The notes: a model not told the origin generated them from the sequence alone. A stretch of DNA of 64,000 nucleotides from Protofrankia sp963555925 (GCA_963555925.1 CAUVXJ010000016.1:99951-163950); one strand, 5' to 3'. Shown: positions 9,064-19,177, counted from the stretch's first letter. Program-made: numbers and translations.

Positions 9064-9099
9064 TTGACGCCATCGGTGATTGACACCATCAGTGATCAC
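9053..9099. repeat. 16-bp tandem repeat across two convergent stops
   Basis: Two exact copies of GCCATCGGTGATTGAC (9053-9068 and 9069-9084) are followed by a degenerate third (9085-9099). The UPF0060 stop is in copy one and the minus-strand acyltransferase stop is in copy three. Confidence 0.85.
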
Positions 9100-9761
9100 T
9101 GGGTCGGTAACCCGGCCCCCCGCAGGAAGCGGGCCGGGTTGCCGACCCAGACCTCCGACCCGGGCACATCGGCCAGTACGACCGCGCCCATGCCCACCGT
9201 GGACCACGAACCGACCGAGAGGTTCTCCCGAACCAGCGCGCCCGTACCGATGTACGCACCCGTCCCCACGCGTACGCCGCCGGCCAGTGAGACCGACGCG
9301 CAGATCGTGGCGAAGTCGTCCAGGACATCGTCATGGGTGAACACCGAGTTCGGCATCACCGCAACGTGATTACCGATGGTGACAGACGTCGTCATGACGA
9401 CACCACCCAGCAGGATCGATCCATGACCAACCATGCATGACGGTGGCACGTGGACCCCGGGATGGATAACGGTGGCGAAGCGCTCCGGGCCGATGCCGTC
9501 CGCGGCGAGCCGGGCGGCGAGCCGCGCTCGCACCGAGCCGGAACCCGGGCACAGCACCACCGCCGCGTCCGGCACACCGGTGATGGCATCGGTGCCGCCG
9601 ATGACAGCTACTCCGTCGAGCACGCTGCCCCAACGGGTCGGGTTGTCGTCGGTGAAGCCGATCAGCCGATGGCTGTTCGCGGCGTGAACGGCCTGCGCGG
9701 TCTCGCGGGCAAGCCCGCCGGCTCCGACCAGCAGCAGCGGTTGGCGCACGCGATCTGTCAC
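9096..9761 (-). CDS. NeuD-like sugar O-acyltransferase
   Basis: The N-terminal half is a PglD/NeuD nucleotide-binding-like domain (LLLVGAGGLARETAQAV, then a FTDDN strand). The C-terminal half is a left-handed beta helix of hexapeptide repeats (VGHGSILLGGVVMTTSVTIGNHVAVM and on) ending EVWVGNPARFL, the usual acetyltransferase finish. Family members acetylate amino-deoxysugars or sialic acids. It stands alone between the UPF0060 gene and rplY on the opposite strand, so its partner is not obvious; the surface-sugar locus about 9 kb away is a candidate client. The start is ATG 9761. Confidence 0.82.
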   Translation of the reverse strand: MTDRVRQPLLLVGAGGLARETAQAVHAANSHRLIGFTDDNPTRWGSVLDGVAVIGGTDAITGVPDAAVVLCPGSGSVRARLAARLAADGIGPERFATVIHPGVHVPPSCMVGHGSILLGGVVMTTSVTIGNHVAVMPNSVFTHDDVLDDFATICASVSLAGGVRVGTGAYIGTGALVRENLSVGSWSTVGMGAVVLADVPGSEVWVGNPARFLRGAGLPTQ

Positions 9762-9928
9762 ATGAACTGTTATAGCTCGTTGCGATGAGCGGCCGGCTCG
9801 CCGGAGGGTGGGTCCGCCCCGCCGCGTCCCGTCCGGTACTGTGAAGGACCGCGTTGTGCCGACAGGCGTTTCCGCTCGTTTCGCGCCGCGCCGCTGTTCC
9901 CCCAGGCTGTAGGAGGATGAGTACCGCC

Positions 9929-10573
9929 ATGTCCGAGGTCCGCATTGCCGCGGAGCCGCGCACCGAGTTCGGCAAGGGCGGGGCTCGTCGTACCCGCAAG
10001 GCCGGCAAGGTCCCGGCCGTTCTGTACGGTCACGGTCAACCGCCCCGCCATATCTCGCTGCAGGCTCACGAACTTCTGCACGCGTTCAAAACCGATGCCG
10101 GCACGAACGTGCTGCTCCGGCTGGAACTGTCCGACGGGACCCAACTCGCCCTGCCCAAGGACGTCCAACGGCATCCGATCAAGGGTAGTTTCGAACACGT
10201 CGATCTTGTCATCATCCGCACCGGTGAGCGGGTCACGGTGGAGATCCCGGTCGTGCTGGTCGGTGACGCCCACAGCGACACCCTCGTCGACCAGCAGCTG
10301 ACCACGGTCTCGGTGCAGGCCGACGCGACCAACATCCCCGGGTCGATCGAGGTTGACATCGCCGGCCTTGAACCCGGCGCGAACATCAACGCCGGTCAGC
10401 TCGTCCTGCCGACCGGCTCCATCCTGGACACCGACGCCGGGCAGGTCGTCGTCCAGGGGCTCGCGAAACTGACGGCCGCCCAGATGGACGCCGAGCTCGC
10501 CGGGACCGAGCAGGCAACCGGTGGCACCGCGACAACCGTCGCGGCGGGCGAGAAGGCCGACGCTTCGGGCTGA
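9929..10573 (+). CDS. rplY: 50S ribosomal protein L25 (CTC form)
   Basis: L25/CTC binds 5S rRNA. The N-terminal L25 domain begins SEVRIAAEPRTEFGKGGARRTRKAGKVPAVLYGHG. The C-terminal TL5-like beta domain (about residues 95-185) follows and then an Ala/Thr tail. ATG 9929 is chosen over ATG 9917, because AGGAGG at 9911-9916 abuts 9917 directly and is correctly spaced (12 bases) only for 9929. It is followed by pth, a conserved pair. Confidence 0.95.
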   Translation: MSEVRIAAEPRTEFGKGGARRTRKAGKVPAVLYGHGQPPRHISLQAHELLHAFKTDAGTNVLLRLELSDGTQLALPKDVQRHPIKGSFEHVDLVIIRTGERVTVEIPVVLVGDAHSDTLVDQQLTTVSVQADATNIPGSIEVDIAGLEPGANINAGQLVLPTGSILDTDAGQVVVQGLAKLTAAQMDAELAGTEQATGGTATTVAAGEKADASG

Positions 10574-10601
10574 TGAGCCTGTTGAGCCTGCCGATGGCAT
10601 C

Positions 10602-11207
10602 ATGACCGGGTCGGAAGCCGACGGCGCGGTCACCGGGCCGTGGCTGGTTGTCGGGCTGGGAAATCCAGGCCCGGCGTATGCCGGTAATCGCCACAACATC
10701 GGGTTCGTGGTCCTCGACCTGCTTGCCGAGCGGGTCGGGGGCCGTTTCCGAGCGCATCGGGGACGAGCCGATGTCGTGGAGACGCGGCTCGCCGGAGCGC
10801 GGGCGGTGCTCGCCAAGCCACATTCGTTCATGAACACCTCGGGTAGTCCGGTGGCGGCTCTGCGTGCATTCTTCAAGGCTGAGGTCGGACGAATTCTGGT
10901 CGTCCACGACGAACTGGATATTCCCTTCGGGGCTATCCGGCTCAAGCTCGGTGGCGGCGACAACGGACACAACGGGCTCCGATCGATCACTACATCGCTG
11001 AGCTCACGCGAGTACCTCAGAGTCCGGGTCGGCATCGGGCGCCCGCCCGGCCGGATGGACCCCGCTGACTTCGTACTGCGGGATTTTTCGGCGGTCGAAC
11101 GCAAGGAGCTTGCGCTCGTCGTGGACACTGCGGCGGACGCAGTCGAACAGATCGTCACTGAAGGGCTGGCCGCGGCCCAGAACCGCATTCATCCACTGGC
11201 CCGCTAG
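10602..11207 (+). CDS. pth: Peptidyl-tRNA hydrolase
   Basis: Pth releases peptides from stalled peptidyl-tRNA. Hallmarks are VGLGNPGPAYAGNRHNIGF (including the catalytic His and the Asn of the active site), KPHSFMNTSG, HDELDIPFG and GGGDNGHNGLRS. ATG 10602 is 28 bases after rplY. The length of 201 aa is normal. A pair of 62-bp hairpin repeats begins right after the stop. Confidence 0.96.
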   Translation: MTGSEADGAVTGPWLVVGLGNPGPAYAGNRHNIGFVVLDLLAERVGGRFRAHRGRADVVETRLAGARAVLAKPHSFMNTSGSPVAALRAFFKAEVGRILVVHDELDIPFGAIRLKLGGGDNGHNGLRSITTSLSSREYLRVRVGIGRPPGRMDPADFVLRDFSAVERKELALVVDTAADAVEQIVTEGLAAAQNRIHPLAR

Positions 11208-11209
11208 AG

Positions 11210-11333
11210 GGCCGAAGGGCGCGCGAGGATCGTCAGATCGCGCGCCCGCAGGCCAGTAGTCCCCGGAGCACGGCCGAAGGGCGCGCGAGGATCGTCAGAT
11301 CGCGCGCCCGCAGGCCAGTAGTCCCCGGAGCAC
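11210..11333. repeat. Tandem 62-bp repeat with a perfect 10-bp hairpin
   Basis: Two identical 62-base copies (11210-11271 and 11272-11333) lie between the convergent pth and propeller genes. Each contains GGGCGCGCGA, an 11-base loop and TCGCGCGCCC, a perfect 10-bp stem. A diverged third copy is at 29912-29972. There is no T-run, so it is not a standard intrinsic terminator, but its place between convergent genes suits transcription ending or a REP-like role. Confidence 0.9.
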
Positions 11334-11349
11334 GGCCGGCCGGCCGCGG

Positions 11350-12429
11350 TCAGCGGGAGATGCCGGCCTGTACGAAGGCCGGCGACCACGCCTGCGCCAC
11401 CAGGACGGCAGGGGTGCCGGAGCCGTCCGCGGGCACGCTCCATACATCGTTGATCACGCTGTCCTGATCCGATGTCCTGGGCAGGCCGTAGGTGACCGTG
11501 TTCTGGTCGAACCAGGCGGCCTGATCATCGACGCTGCGGGTCTCGGCGAGCGGTGTCTCGTGCATGGTCGCGAGATCCAGCACGGTGAGCCGCCACTGCA
11601 CGAGCGTGCCCTGGGCACGTTTCTTGAAGGCGATCCTGGTTCCATCCGGTGACAGGGACGGGCACTCGACGTTGGTCGTCAGGGTACGCAGTGTCCGTGC
11701 CCTGATGCTGCCGACCACGAGATACGTCTGGCCACCGGTGGCCAGCGTCGCGTAGAGGCGGTCATCGTCGCGATCGAAGGTCACTCCCCAGAGATTCGCG
11801 TCGGTGGGGTGGATCTCCTTGCCGTCCCTGGTGACGGAGAACGACTCGAGGTTACCGATCTCTCGTCCGGCGGAGACGTCGTAGAGCGTGGTGGCGGTTG
11901 AGAAGCCGCCCGTGGCGTAGGAGTGGCCTGACACGAACGTGGTCACCGCGGCCAACCGGCCGTCGGGCGACAGACGGGCCCGGCTCGGAATGCCCACGAT
12001 GTTGAAGCCGTGCTGCACCCGCATCTTCGCGTCGAACGTGAACGCTTTGTAATTGGTGTAGATCCCCGGGCTCGCGGCCAGACACAACCCCACCGTCGCG
12101 ACCATGTCGACGCGGTCGCACTGCAGGCTTGTCACGACATGCGGACCGCCCAGGTCGTCGAGTTTCGCCACGGACACCTCGCCGTAGGTGGGTCCCCGTT
12201 CGCTACTGCGGAAGACGACCACCGGGGTGGCGAGGACCGAGGTCAGGTCGACCGGGCGCAGGCTTGAGTCCTGGGCCACCACCGGGGACGAGCGGCGGGA
12301 GACGGCGATGCCATAGCCGACCGTCGCCACCACGGAGCACAGCACGACCGCCGCGAACGCTGCCCGCCGGCGCCGTCGGTTGCGCCGTGGCGTCGTTGAT
12401 TCGGCTGGTGCTCTGGTGGTGGCGGTCAC
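11350..12429 (-). CDS. Membrane-anchored TolB-like beta-propeller protein
   Basis: This protein of about 359 aa has an N-terminal basic stretch (RRNRRRRRAA) and one transmembrane/signal segment (FAAVVLCSVVATVGYGIAV). The body is propeller-like with repeats containing LSPDGRLAAV, FDRDDDRLYATL and LSPDGTRIAF, typical of WD40-like/TolB propellers. I start it at GTG 12429: GGAGG lies five bases upstream, and GTGA overlaps the transporter stop by four bases, so translation is probably coupled to the MFS gene. Its role is unknown; an extracytoplasmic sensing or scaffolding partner of the transporter is inference only. Confidence 0.75.
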   Translation of the reverse strand: MTATTRAPAESTTPRRNRRRRRAAFAAVVLCSVVATVGYGIAVSRRSSPVVAQDSSLRPVDLTSVLATPVVVFRSSERGPTYGEVSVAKLDDLGGPHVVTSLQCDRVDMVATVGLCLAASPGIYTNYKAFTFDAKMRVQHGFNIVGIPSRARLSPDGRLAAVTTFVSGHSYATGGFSTATTLYDVSAGREIGNLESFSVTRDGKEIHPTDANLWGVTFDRDDDRLYATLATGGQTYLVVGSIRARTLRTLTTNVECPSLSPDGTRIAFKKRAQGTLVQWRLTVLDLATMHETPLAETRSVDDQAAWFDQNTVTYGLPRTSDQDSVINDVWSVPADGSGTPAVLVAQAWSPAFVQAGISR

Positions 12430-13614
12430 GTCGTCCTCCGCAGGGCTGACCATGCAATGGCAAGCGCGACGGCGAGGAATACGGCAGCCGCCGTCAACGC
12501 GGTTTCCACACCTGCGACCGTCCACAGCGCGCCGAAGACGGACGATGCCGCGAGCTGACCGAGCGACACGCCGGTCTGCACCAGCGCGAGGCCGGTGGTA
12601 CGGGCGCCAGCGGGTAGCGCGGCACTGGTGAGTGCGGACAGGACGCCGTCGGTCGCAGCGTAGTACAGGCCGAGGAAACCCAGGCAGCACAGTAACGCGG
12701 TCATTCCCCGCACCGGGGAGAGCAGCGTGGCGTAGACGCCCAGCAGGGCTCCGAAGCCGCCGAGAAACACCCGGGCACGTCCGATCCGGTCCGCCAGCCG
12801 ACCGAGCGGAACCGAGGCGAGCAGGTACGTGCCGGACGTTCCGGCCGCGAGCAGGGGGAACATCGCCGGTGTGATCTCCAGCGTCTGCTGCAGGCGGAGG
12901 TAGATGAACGCGTCGCCGATGGTCGCCAGCGCCAGTACGCAGCCGGCCACCAGGATCCGGCGCAGCCGGGGGTCGGTCACGGCCGCCGCGATGTCACGCG
13001 ATGTCATTTTTGGTGATGTCGCTGGTGACGTCGCTGGTAACGGCTGGGGTGAGGGCTTTGAAGCCGGGCGCCGGTCGACGAATGACAGCAGAACGGCCAG
13101 GCCGATCACACCGACGCACGCGCTGACCGCGAAGACGAGGTGGTAGCCGCCGGGAACGGTTGACAGCACGGCGAATGCCGCCACCGGGCCGAGCATCGCG
13201 CCGAAGGTGTCCATGGCCCGGTGCACTCCGAAGGCAAGTCCAAGGTCGCCATCGGTGGCGGCCAGTGACAACAACGCGTCCCGCGGTGCGGTGCGGATGC
13301 CTTTACCCACCCGGTCGACCACGATCGAACCGGAGACGACCGTGGCCGAGCCGCCGGGCACGAGCAAGGCGAGCCGGGATAGCACCGACAGTGCGTACCC
13401 CGCCGCGGCCACGTCACGGTGTCGTTCGAGGCGGTCCGAAGCCACGCCCCCCGCCAGCCGGACCACCGCGCTCACACCCTGGTAGAGGCCATTGACGACA
13501 CCTACCTGTAGCGGACTGAAGCCGAGAGAAAGCACGAGATACAGCGGTAGGACCGCGGTGACCATCTCGGTGGACAGGTCGGTGAGCAGGCTGGTCATGC
13601 CGAGCATGAACACG
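12426..13614 (-). CDS. Major facilitator superfamily transporter (5' end in gap)
   Basis: This is a multi-pass membrane transporter with MFS loop motifs: GGVASDRLERHRDV after TM2-3 and GRLADRIGRARV in the second half. It also has DRVGKGIRTAPRDALL, common in a subgroup of bacterial MFS exporters. About 395 residues are visible and read into the N gap, where the start codon must lie just upstream. The large cytosolic loop (ASKPSPQPLPATSPATSP) contains short repeats. The gene is coupled by GTGA to the propeller gene. The substrate cannot be inferred. Confidence 0.85.
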
Positions 13615-13815
13615 NNNNNNNNNNNNNNNNNNNNNNNNNNNNNNNNNNNNNNNNNNNNNNNNNNNNNNNNNNNNNNNNNNNNNNNNNNNNNNNNNNNNNN
13701 NNNNNNNNNNNNNNNNNNNNNNNNNNNNNNNNNNNNNNNNNNNNNNNNNNNNNNNNNNNNNNNNNNNNNNNNNNNNNNNNNNNNNNNNNNNNNNNNNNNN
13801 NNNNNNNNNNNNNNN
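13615..13815. other. Assembly gap (201 N)
   Basis: A run of N hides the N-terminus and promoter of the MFS gene. Gap length may be an estimate. Confidence 0.99.
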
Positions 13816-14191
13816 GCGGTGTCCGGCGTGTGGGGCAGTGGACCGTCACGCAGCGTTGAGTACAAAGGCTCTTCCCCCTCCGGCCGAGCCGAAGAACCAA
13901 CTATCCATGTTCGCCACAATATTATGGTTGAAGTCTTGACAAGTTTATGATCCGGTGTTGTTCGGATGTCCGGCTGTGTGCGGACAATGGGCTGATTTTC
14001 TGATTACCGCCACAACATGTGGGCTCGGGCTGGATATGCAGGGCTATATAGGGTAATTTCTCATGGTCGGGCTCCGGTAGGGGGGTGGCCCGGCGTCCAG
14101 GAGGGGGCTGTCCCGTCCGGAGGTCGGCGCGGTGGCGCGGTGAGACCGCGGCAGCCGGGCTGCGTCCGCGGGGCTGAGGGTCGAGCATGCC
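13816..14191. other. Intergenic region upstream of the giant DUF4082 gene
   Basis: This 376-base stretch is AT-richer than its surroundings. It holds an AT-centred near-palindrome CCACAATATTATGG (13914-13927). Nearby are a TTGACA hexamer (13936-13941), a TATGAT (13946-13951) and a TATATA (about 14045). These are promoter-like pieces, but no single -35/-10 pair has both good hexamers and 16-18 base spacing. No convincing gene is present. Confidence 0.5.
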
Positions 14192-17100
14192 ATGCCGATA
14201 CATCACCGAATATCGGGCTTCGTCATCCTGGAGGGCAGTGCGCGATTCGATGACGTTCTTCCGGGGGCGTCTCCGCAGGTAGGAGTCCGGCAGGTGCGCA
14301 TTTCAAGCCGTGAAAATCCGTTGTCCCCGTTACTGATCGTGCGAAGGGGCGAGGGGTACCGTCAGCTCGTCTCGCCAGTCAGCTCACGACTGATCGTCCT
14401 GTCGGTAGCGGTCGCGATGCTGATGGCTCTCTCTGTACCGCTCGCCTCCCGCGCTCACGCGGCCGACCCGTGCGGTCCTCCGGTCGTCAATCCGATCGCA
14501 TGCGAGAACACCAAGACCGGTTCACCGCAGTCGGAGTGGGACACCACCGGCACCGGTGACGACACCATTCAAGGATTCAGCACCGACATCAGCGTCAACG
14601 CCGGCAGCACAGTGCATTTCAAGATCAAAACAAGTGCCAGTGCCTATCGGATTGACGTTTATCGTCTTGGCTGGTACGGGGGCGACGGAGCCAGGAAGAT
14701 GGCCACCGTCAACCACACCGGCGTACAGAGCCAGCCCGCCTGCTTCTTCTATACCGCCACCAACCTCACCGACTGTGGCAATTGGGCGGAATCGGCATCC
14801 TGGGCGGTGCCCGGTAGCGCGGTCTCCGGCGTTTATGTGGCCAAATTGACCCGTATCGATACCAACGCGGACAATCACATCGTTTTCGTGGTAAGAAATG
14901 ACACAAGCCACTCGGACGTGCTGTACCAGACGTCTGACACCACCTGGCAGGCATACAACGCCTTCGGCGGAGCGAGTCTCTACCCGGGACCGATCGGACG
15001 CGCCTACAAGGTCAGCTACAACCGTCCGTTCACGACCCGTGGTGACGTGCCGGACGGACGCGACTTCGTCTTCGCCAACGAGTATCCGATGATCCGTTTT
15101 CTTGAGCGGAACGGCTACGACGTCTCCTACGCCAGCGGTGTCGACACCGATCGGTACGGCAGCCTGCTGACCAACCACAAGACGTTTCTGTCGGTCGGTC
15201 ATGACGAGTACTGGTCAGGCCCGCAGCGGGCGAACGTCGAGGCGGCCCGCGATGCCGGTGTGAACCTGGCGTTCTTCAGCGGCAACGAGGTCTACTGGAA
15301 GACGCGCTGGGAGCCGAGCGCGGACGGGGCCAGCACCCCGTACCGGACGATGGTCACCTACAAGGAGACCTATCTCGACGTGGTGGACCCCCAGGACCCG
15401 CCGGTATGGACCGGTACCTGGCGTGACCCACGTAAGAGCCCGCCGGCCGACGGTGGCCGGCCGGAGAACGCGTTGACCGGCACCGCCTACATGGCCAACA
15501 ACAGCGACCTCACCATCACGGTCCCGGCCGCCGACGGCAAGATGCGCTTCTGGCGCAACACATCCATCGCCAGCCTGGCGCCTGGTGCGTCCGCGGCTCT
15601 GTCCCAGCACTCGATCGGGTACGAGTCCGATGAGGATCTCGACAACGGTTCCCGCCCGGCTGGTCTGGTGCAGCTGTCGACGACCACCGGTGCTGTCAGC
15701 CAGTACCTGCAGGACTACGGGACCACAGTCGCGGCGGGTACGACCACGCACCACCTGACGCTCTATCGCGCCGCGAGCGGCGCGCTCGTGTTCGGCGCGG
15801 GCACGATCCAGTTCCCCTGGGGCCTGGACGGCGTCCACGACGGCACGACGACGGCCGTCAACACCAGCATGCAGCAGGCCACCGTGAACCTGCTGGCGGA
15901 TATGGGCGCGCAGCCGGCGACGCTGATGGCCGGGCTGGTCGCGGCTACCGCGTCCACCGACCACACGCCACCGTCGGTCAGCATCACCTCGCCGAGCGCC
16001 GGAGCGACCGTCACCAACGGCAGTCAACTGACCGTGACCGGCACCGCCGCTGACACGGCCGGCGCCGTCGGCGGGGTCGAGGTCTCCATCGACGGTGGTG
16101 CCAGCTGGCACCCGGCGACCGGTCGCGGTAGCTGGAGCTACACCGGGACGGTCCACGGGCTCGGCGCGGTCGCGGTCAAAGCCCGTGCAGCCGATGACAG
16201 CGGCAACATCTCCGCGCCGGTGACCGTTTCGGTCACTGTCAACTGCTCATGTGTGATCTTCGGTTCCGCCGTGACCCCGAAGACCCCGGCGGTCACCGAC
16301 ACCAGCGCACTGGAACTCGGCGTCCGTTTCACCGCCGACGTCGACGGCTGGGTCACTGGAGTCCGGTTCTACAAGGGCAGCGGCAATACCGGTACGCACA
16401 TCGGCACGCTGTGGTCGGCCACCGGCACCCAGCTGGCGACCGCCACCTTTACCGGCGAGAGCGCGTCCGGCTGGCAGCAGGTCACCTTCGCACAGCCGGT
16501 ACAGATCACCAAGAACACCGCGTATGTCGCGTCCTACTGGGCGCCCGCCGGGCACTACGCGGCGGACGCGGGCTTCTTCGAGGTGAACGCGGCCGACGCG
16601 GTGCCGCTGCACGCGACCAAGGACTCCGCAACCGCCGCGAACGGTGTGTACCGCGCGGGTAGCACCGGGTTCCCGACCAGCACCTACGGTTCCACCAACT
16701 ACTGGGTGGACCCGGTGTTCACCAATGTCGCGCCACCGGACGTCACCCCACCGACGGTGGCGAGCCAGACGCCGCTGCCCGCGTCGTCCAGCGTGACCCC
16801 GACGGTGACCCCGACAGCGGTGTTCAACGAGCCCGTCCAGCCGGCGACGATCACCTTCACCGTTGCCGCGGGCGGGCAGAACGTGGCGGGAAGCGTCGGA
16901 TACGACGCGTCGACCAGAACGGCGACGTTCACTCCGAGTGCGGCGCTGGCCAACGGTACGACCTACACCGCGACGGTCAGCGGGGTGCGTGACATCGCCG
17001 ACAACGTGCTTGCCGCTCCGGCGACGTGGACCTTCACCACCGTTGTGCAGCCGCTGGTTGAAGGTCTGTGCCCGTGCGGGATCTGGTCCGACGCGGCCAC

Positions 17101-19177
17101 TCCGGCGAACATCTCCGAGTCCGACGCCGGTGCGGTCGAGCTCGGAGTCAAGTTCCGCTCCGACGAGGACGGAAAGATCACCGGTATCCGTTTCTACAAG
17201 GGGCCGGCGAACACCGGCACCCACACCGGCACGCTGTGGTCGTCCACGGGTACCCAGTTGGCCACCGGCACCTTCACCGGGGAGAGCAGTACCGGTTGGC
17301 AGACACTGACGTTCGCCACCCCCGTGAGTATCGTCAAGAACACCACCTATATTGCCTCGTACCACACCGCTACCGGTCGGTACTCCACGACGGCCAACCA
17401 GTTCGCCTCGGGTGGGGTCGACAATCCTCCGCTGCATGCCCTTGCCAACGGAGAGGACGGGTCGAACGGCGTCTACATTTATGGCACGCACGCCTTCCCG
17501 TCGCAGCCGTCAACCACGAACTACTGGGTCGACGTGGTCCTGTCGCTACCACCGGACGTGACACCGCCGACGATTGCCAGTGCAAGCCCGGGGGCGGGCG
17601 CGAACAGCGTCCCCGCCACGTCATTGGTGAAGGCGACCTTCAGCGAGCGCGTCACGCCGTCGAGCATCGTGATGAAACTGACCGACGCTCAGAACAACAA
17701 CCTCGTCGCGTCGACGGTGACCTACGACCTGCCGAGCAGGACGGCAACGCTCGCTCCGACCACCACGCTGGCGGCCGGTCACGTCTACACCGTCTCCGTG
17801 TCGGGGGCGAGCGACCCGACCGGCAATACGATGGCGCCGGTATCGTGGTCCTTCACAACCTCGGGCCTGTGTCCGTGCTCGATTTTTGACACGACGTCCA
17901 TTCCGGCGACCGTGGATTCCGGCGATACCCAGGGAGTCGAGCTCGGGGTTCGCTTCACGGCGGATGTCAGTGGCTGGGTGACCGGGTTGCGATTCTACAA
18001 GAGCGCGGCCAACACCGGCACCCATGTCGGCACGCTGTGGACGAATAACGGCACGGCGCTGGCGACCGCCACGTTCACGAACGAGACCGCGTCCGGATGG
18101 CAGCAGGTGACCTTTTCTACGGCGGTCGCGGTTACCGCCGGCACCACCTATGTCGTGTCCTACCACGCTCCGAACGGTCATTATTCGGCCAGCGGCGGCA
18201 TACTGAACACCACCGTCAACAATGCGCCGCTGCATGCGCCGGACACTGCGACCGCAGGTGGCAACGGCCTGTATCTGTACGGCGCCGGTGGATTCCCCGA
18301 CCACAGCTACAACGGTGCCCATTACTGGGTGGACGTGGTCTTCAGCACGACCGCACCACCGGACGTTACACCACCAGCGGTAGCGGTGCGGTCACCTCTG
18401 GGTGGCGCGTCGTCCGTGCCGGTGGACGTGACGCCGCAGGCGACCTTCACCGAAGCGGTCACCCCGTCGACGGTCACGATGACCCTGTCCAGCGGGGCCG
18501 GGTCGGTCGGCGGATCGGCTGCCTATGACGCCGCCACCCTGACCGAAACCTTCACCCCCGCCGCCGCGCTGGCGCCGGGTACTCAGTACACTGTCACCAT
18601 CAGTGGCGCCAAAGATGCTGCTGGCAACACAATGTCGTCCACCAGTTGGACCTTCATTACAGCGAGTGCATCCAGTCCGACCGGACCGTTCTCGCTTTGG
18701 AGTGACTCGACAGTGCCGGGATCCGTCGACGCGGGTGACACCAACGCGGCGGAGCTGGGTGTGCAGTTCATACCGTCGGTGAACGGTCAGATCCTCGGGG
18801 TCCGCTTCTACAAGTCGCTGGCGAACACCGGTACGCATACGGGAACACTGTGGAGCAGCTCCGGTACGGCACTCGCCACCGCAACGTTTACCGGTGAGTC
18901 AACTACCGGATGGCAGGAGGTTCACTTCTCGACGCCCGTTGCCGTCACGGCGGGTAACACGTATGTGGTCTCGTACCACACCGCCGTCGGCCACTACGCT
19001 GCCAATGGCGGCTACTTCCTGTCGTCCGGGCTGACGAGCGGGCCGCTCACCGCACCGTCCAGCGGTTCGTCCGGTGGAAACGGTGTATATGCCTACTCGG
19101 TCGCCTCAGTGTTTCCGACGGGTACGTATAATGCCGCCAACTACTGGGTTGATGTGGTGTTTGATCCGACCTCGTAG
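14192..19177 (+). CDS. Giant secreted protein: DMFase-like domain, Ig-like domains, four DUF4082 modules
   Basis: This 1661-aa protein has a signal peptide ending SRAHA|ADP (about residue 90). The start is uncertain: ATG 14192, or GTG 14294 with GGAG nine bases before it. Domains, numbered from 14192: an N,N-dimethylformamidase large-subunit-like domain (about 120-588), with RLGWYGGDGAR, LSVGHDEYWSGPQR and FFSGNEVYWKTRWE. Next come an Ig-like domain (about 590-683) and DUF4082 module 1 (684-844). Big_5-type Ig domains and DUF4082 modules then alternate, with modules at about 959-1119, 1226-1386 and 1496-1661. The first three modules begin with a C-x-C pair; the fourth does not. Each has RFYKG/S..NTGTH.GTLW and NYWVD. 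This architecture is known in secreted actinobacterial proteins of unknown function. A cell-surface or matrix role is inference. Confidence 0.88.
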   Translation: MPIHHRISGFVILEGSARFDDVLPGASPQVGVRQVRISSRENPLSPLLIVRRGEGYRQLVSPVSSRLIVLSVAVAMLMALSVPLASRAHAADPCGPPVVNPIACENTKTGSPQSEWDTTGTGDDTIQGFSTDISVNAGSTVHFKIKTSASAYRIDVYRLGWYGGDGARKMATVNHTGVQSQPACFFYTATNLTDCGNWAESASWAVPGSAVSGVYVAKLTRIDTNADNHIVFVVRNDTSHSDVLYQTSDTTWQAYNAFGGASLYPGPIGRAYKVSYNRPFTTRGDVPDGRDFVFANEYPMIRFLERNGYDVSYASGVDTDRYGSLLTNHKTFLSVGHDEYWSGPQRANVEAARDAGVNLAFFSGNEVYWKTRWEPSADGASTPYRTMVTYKETYLDVVDPQDPPVWTGTWRDPRKSPPADGGRPENALTGTAYMANNSDLTITVPAADGKMRFWRNTSIASLAPGASAALSQHSIGYESDEDLDNGSRPAGLVQLSTTTGAVSQYLQDYGTTVAAGTTTHHLTLYRAASGALVFGAGTIQFPWGLDGVHDGTTTAVNTSMQQATVNLLADMGAQPATLMAGLVAATASTDHTPPSVSITSPSAGATVTNGSQLTVTGTAADTAGAVGGVEVSIDGGASWHPATGRGSWSYTGTVHGLGAVAVKARAADDSGNISAPVTVSVTVNCSCVIFGSAVTPKTPAVTDTSALELGVRFTADVDGWVTGVRFYKGSGNTGTHIGTLWSATGTQLATATFTGESASGWQQVTFAQPVQITKNTAYVASYWAPAGHYAADAGFFEVNAADAVPLHATKDSATAANGVYRAGSTGFPTSTYGSTNYWVDPVFTNVAPPDVTPPTVASQTPLPASSSVTPTVTPTAVFNEPVQPATITFTVAAGGQNVAGSVGYDASTRTATFTPSAALANGTTYTATVSGVRDIADNVLAAPATWTFTTVVQPLVEGLCPCGIWSDAATPANISESDAGAVELGVKFRSDEDGKITGIRFYKGPANTGTHTGTLWSSTGTQLATGTFTGESSTGWQTLTFATPVSIVKNTTYIASYHTATGRYSTTANQFASGGVDNPPLHALANGEDGSNGVYIYGTHAFPSQPSTTNYWVDVVLSLPPDVTPPTIASASPGAGANSVPATSLVKATFSERVTPSSIVMKLTDAQNNNLVASTVTYDLPSRTATLAPTTTLAAGHVYTVSVSGASDPTGNTMAPVSWSFTTSGLCPCSIFDTTSIPATVDSGDTQGVELGVRFTADVSGWVTGLRFYKSAANTGTHVGTLWTNNGTALATATFTNETASGWQQVTFSTAVAVTAGTTYVVSYHAPNGHYSASGGILNTTVNNAPLHAPDTATAGGNGLYLYGAGGFPDHSYNGAHYWVDVVFSTTAPPDVTPPAVAVRSPLGGASSVPVDVTPQATFTEAVTPSTVTMTLSSGAGSVGGSAAYDAATLTETFTPAAALAPGTQYTVTISGAKDAAGNTMSSTSWTFITASASSPTGPFSLWSDSTVPGSVDAGDTNAAELGVQFIPSVNGQILGVRFYKSLANTGTHTGTLWSSSGTALATATFTGESTTGWQEVHFSTPVAVTAGNTYVVSYHTAVGHYAANGGYFLSSGLTSGPLTAPSSGSSGGNGVYAYSVASVFPTGTYNAANYWVDVVFDPTS

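Noticed and set aside
11210..11333. Hairpin repeat as a CRISPR array
   Set aside because: There are only two adjacent identical copies with no variable spacers. No cas genes are in the window.
14192..19177. True N,N-dimethylformamidase activity for the giant protein
   Set aside because: The head resembles the large-subunit C-terminal domain only. No small-subunit gene is nearby, and the protein is secreted with many Ig-like and DUF4082 modules.
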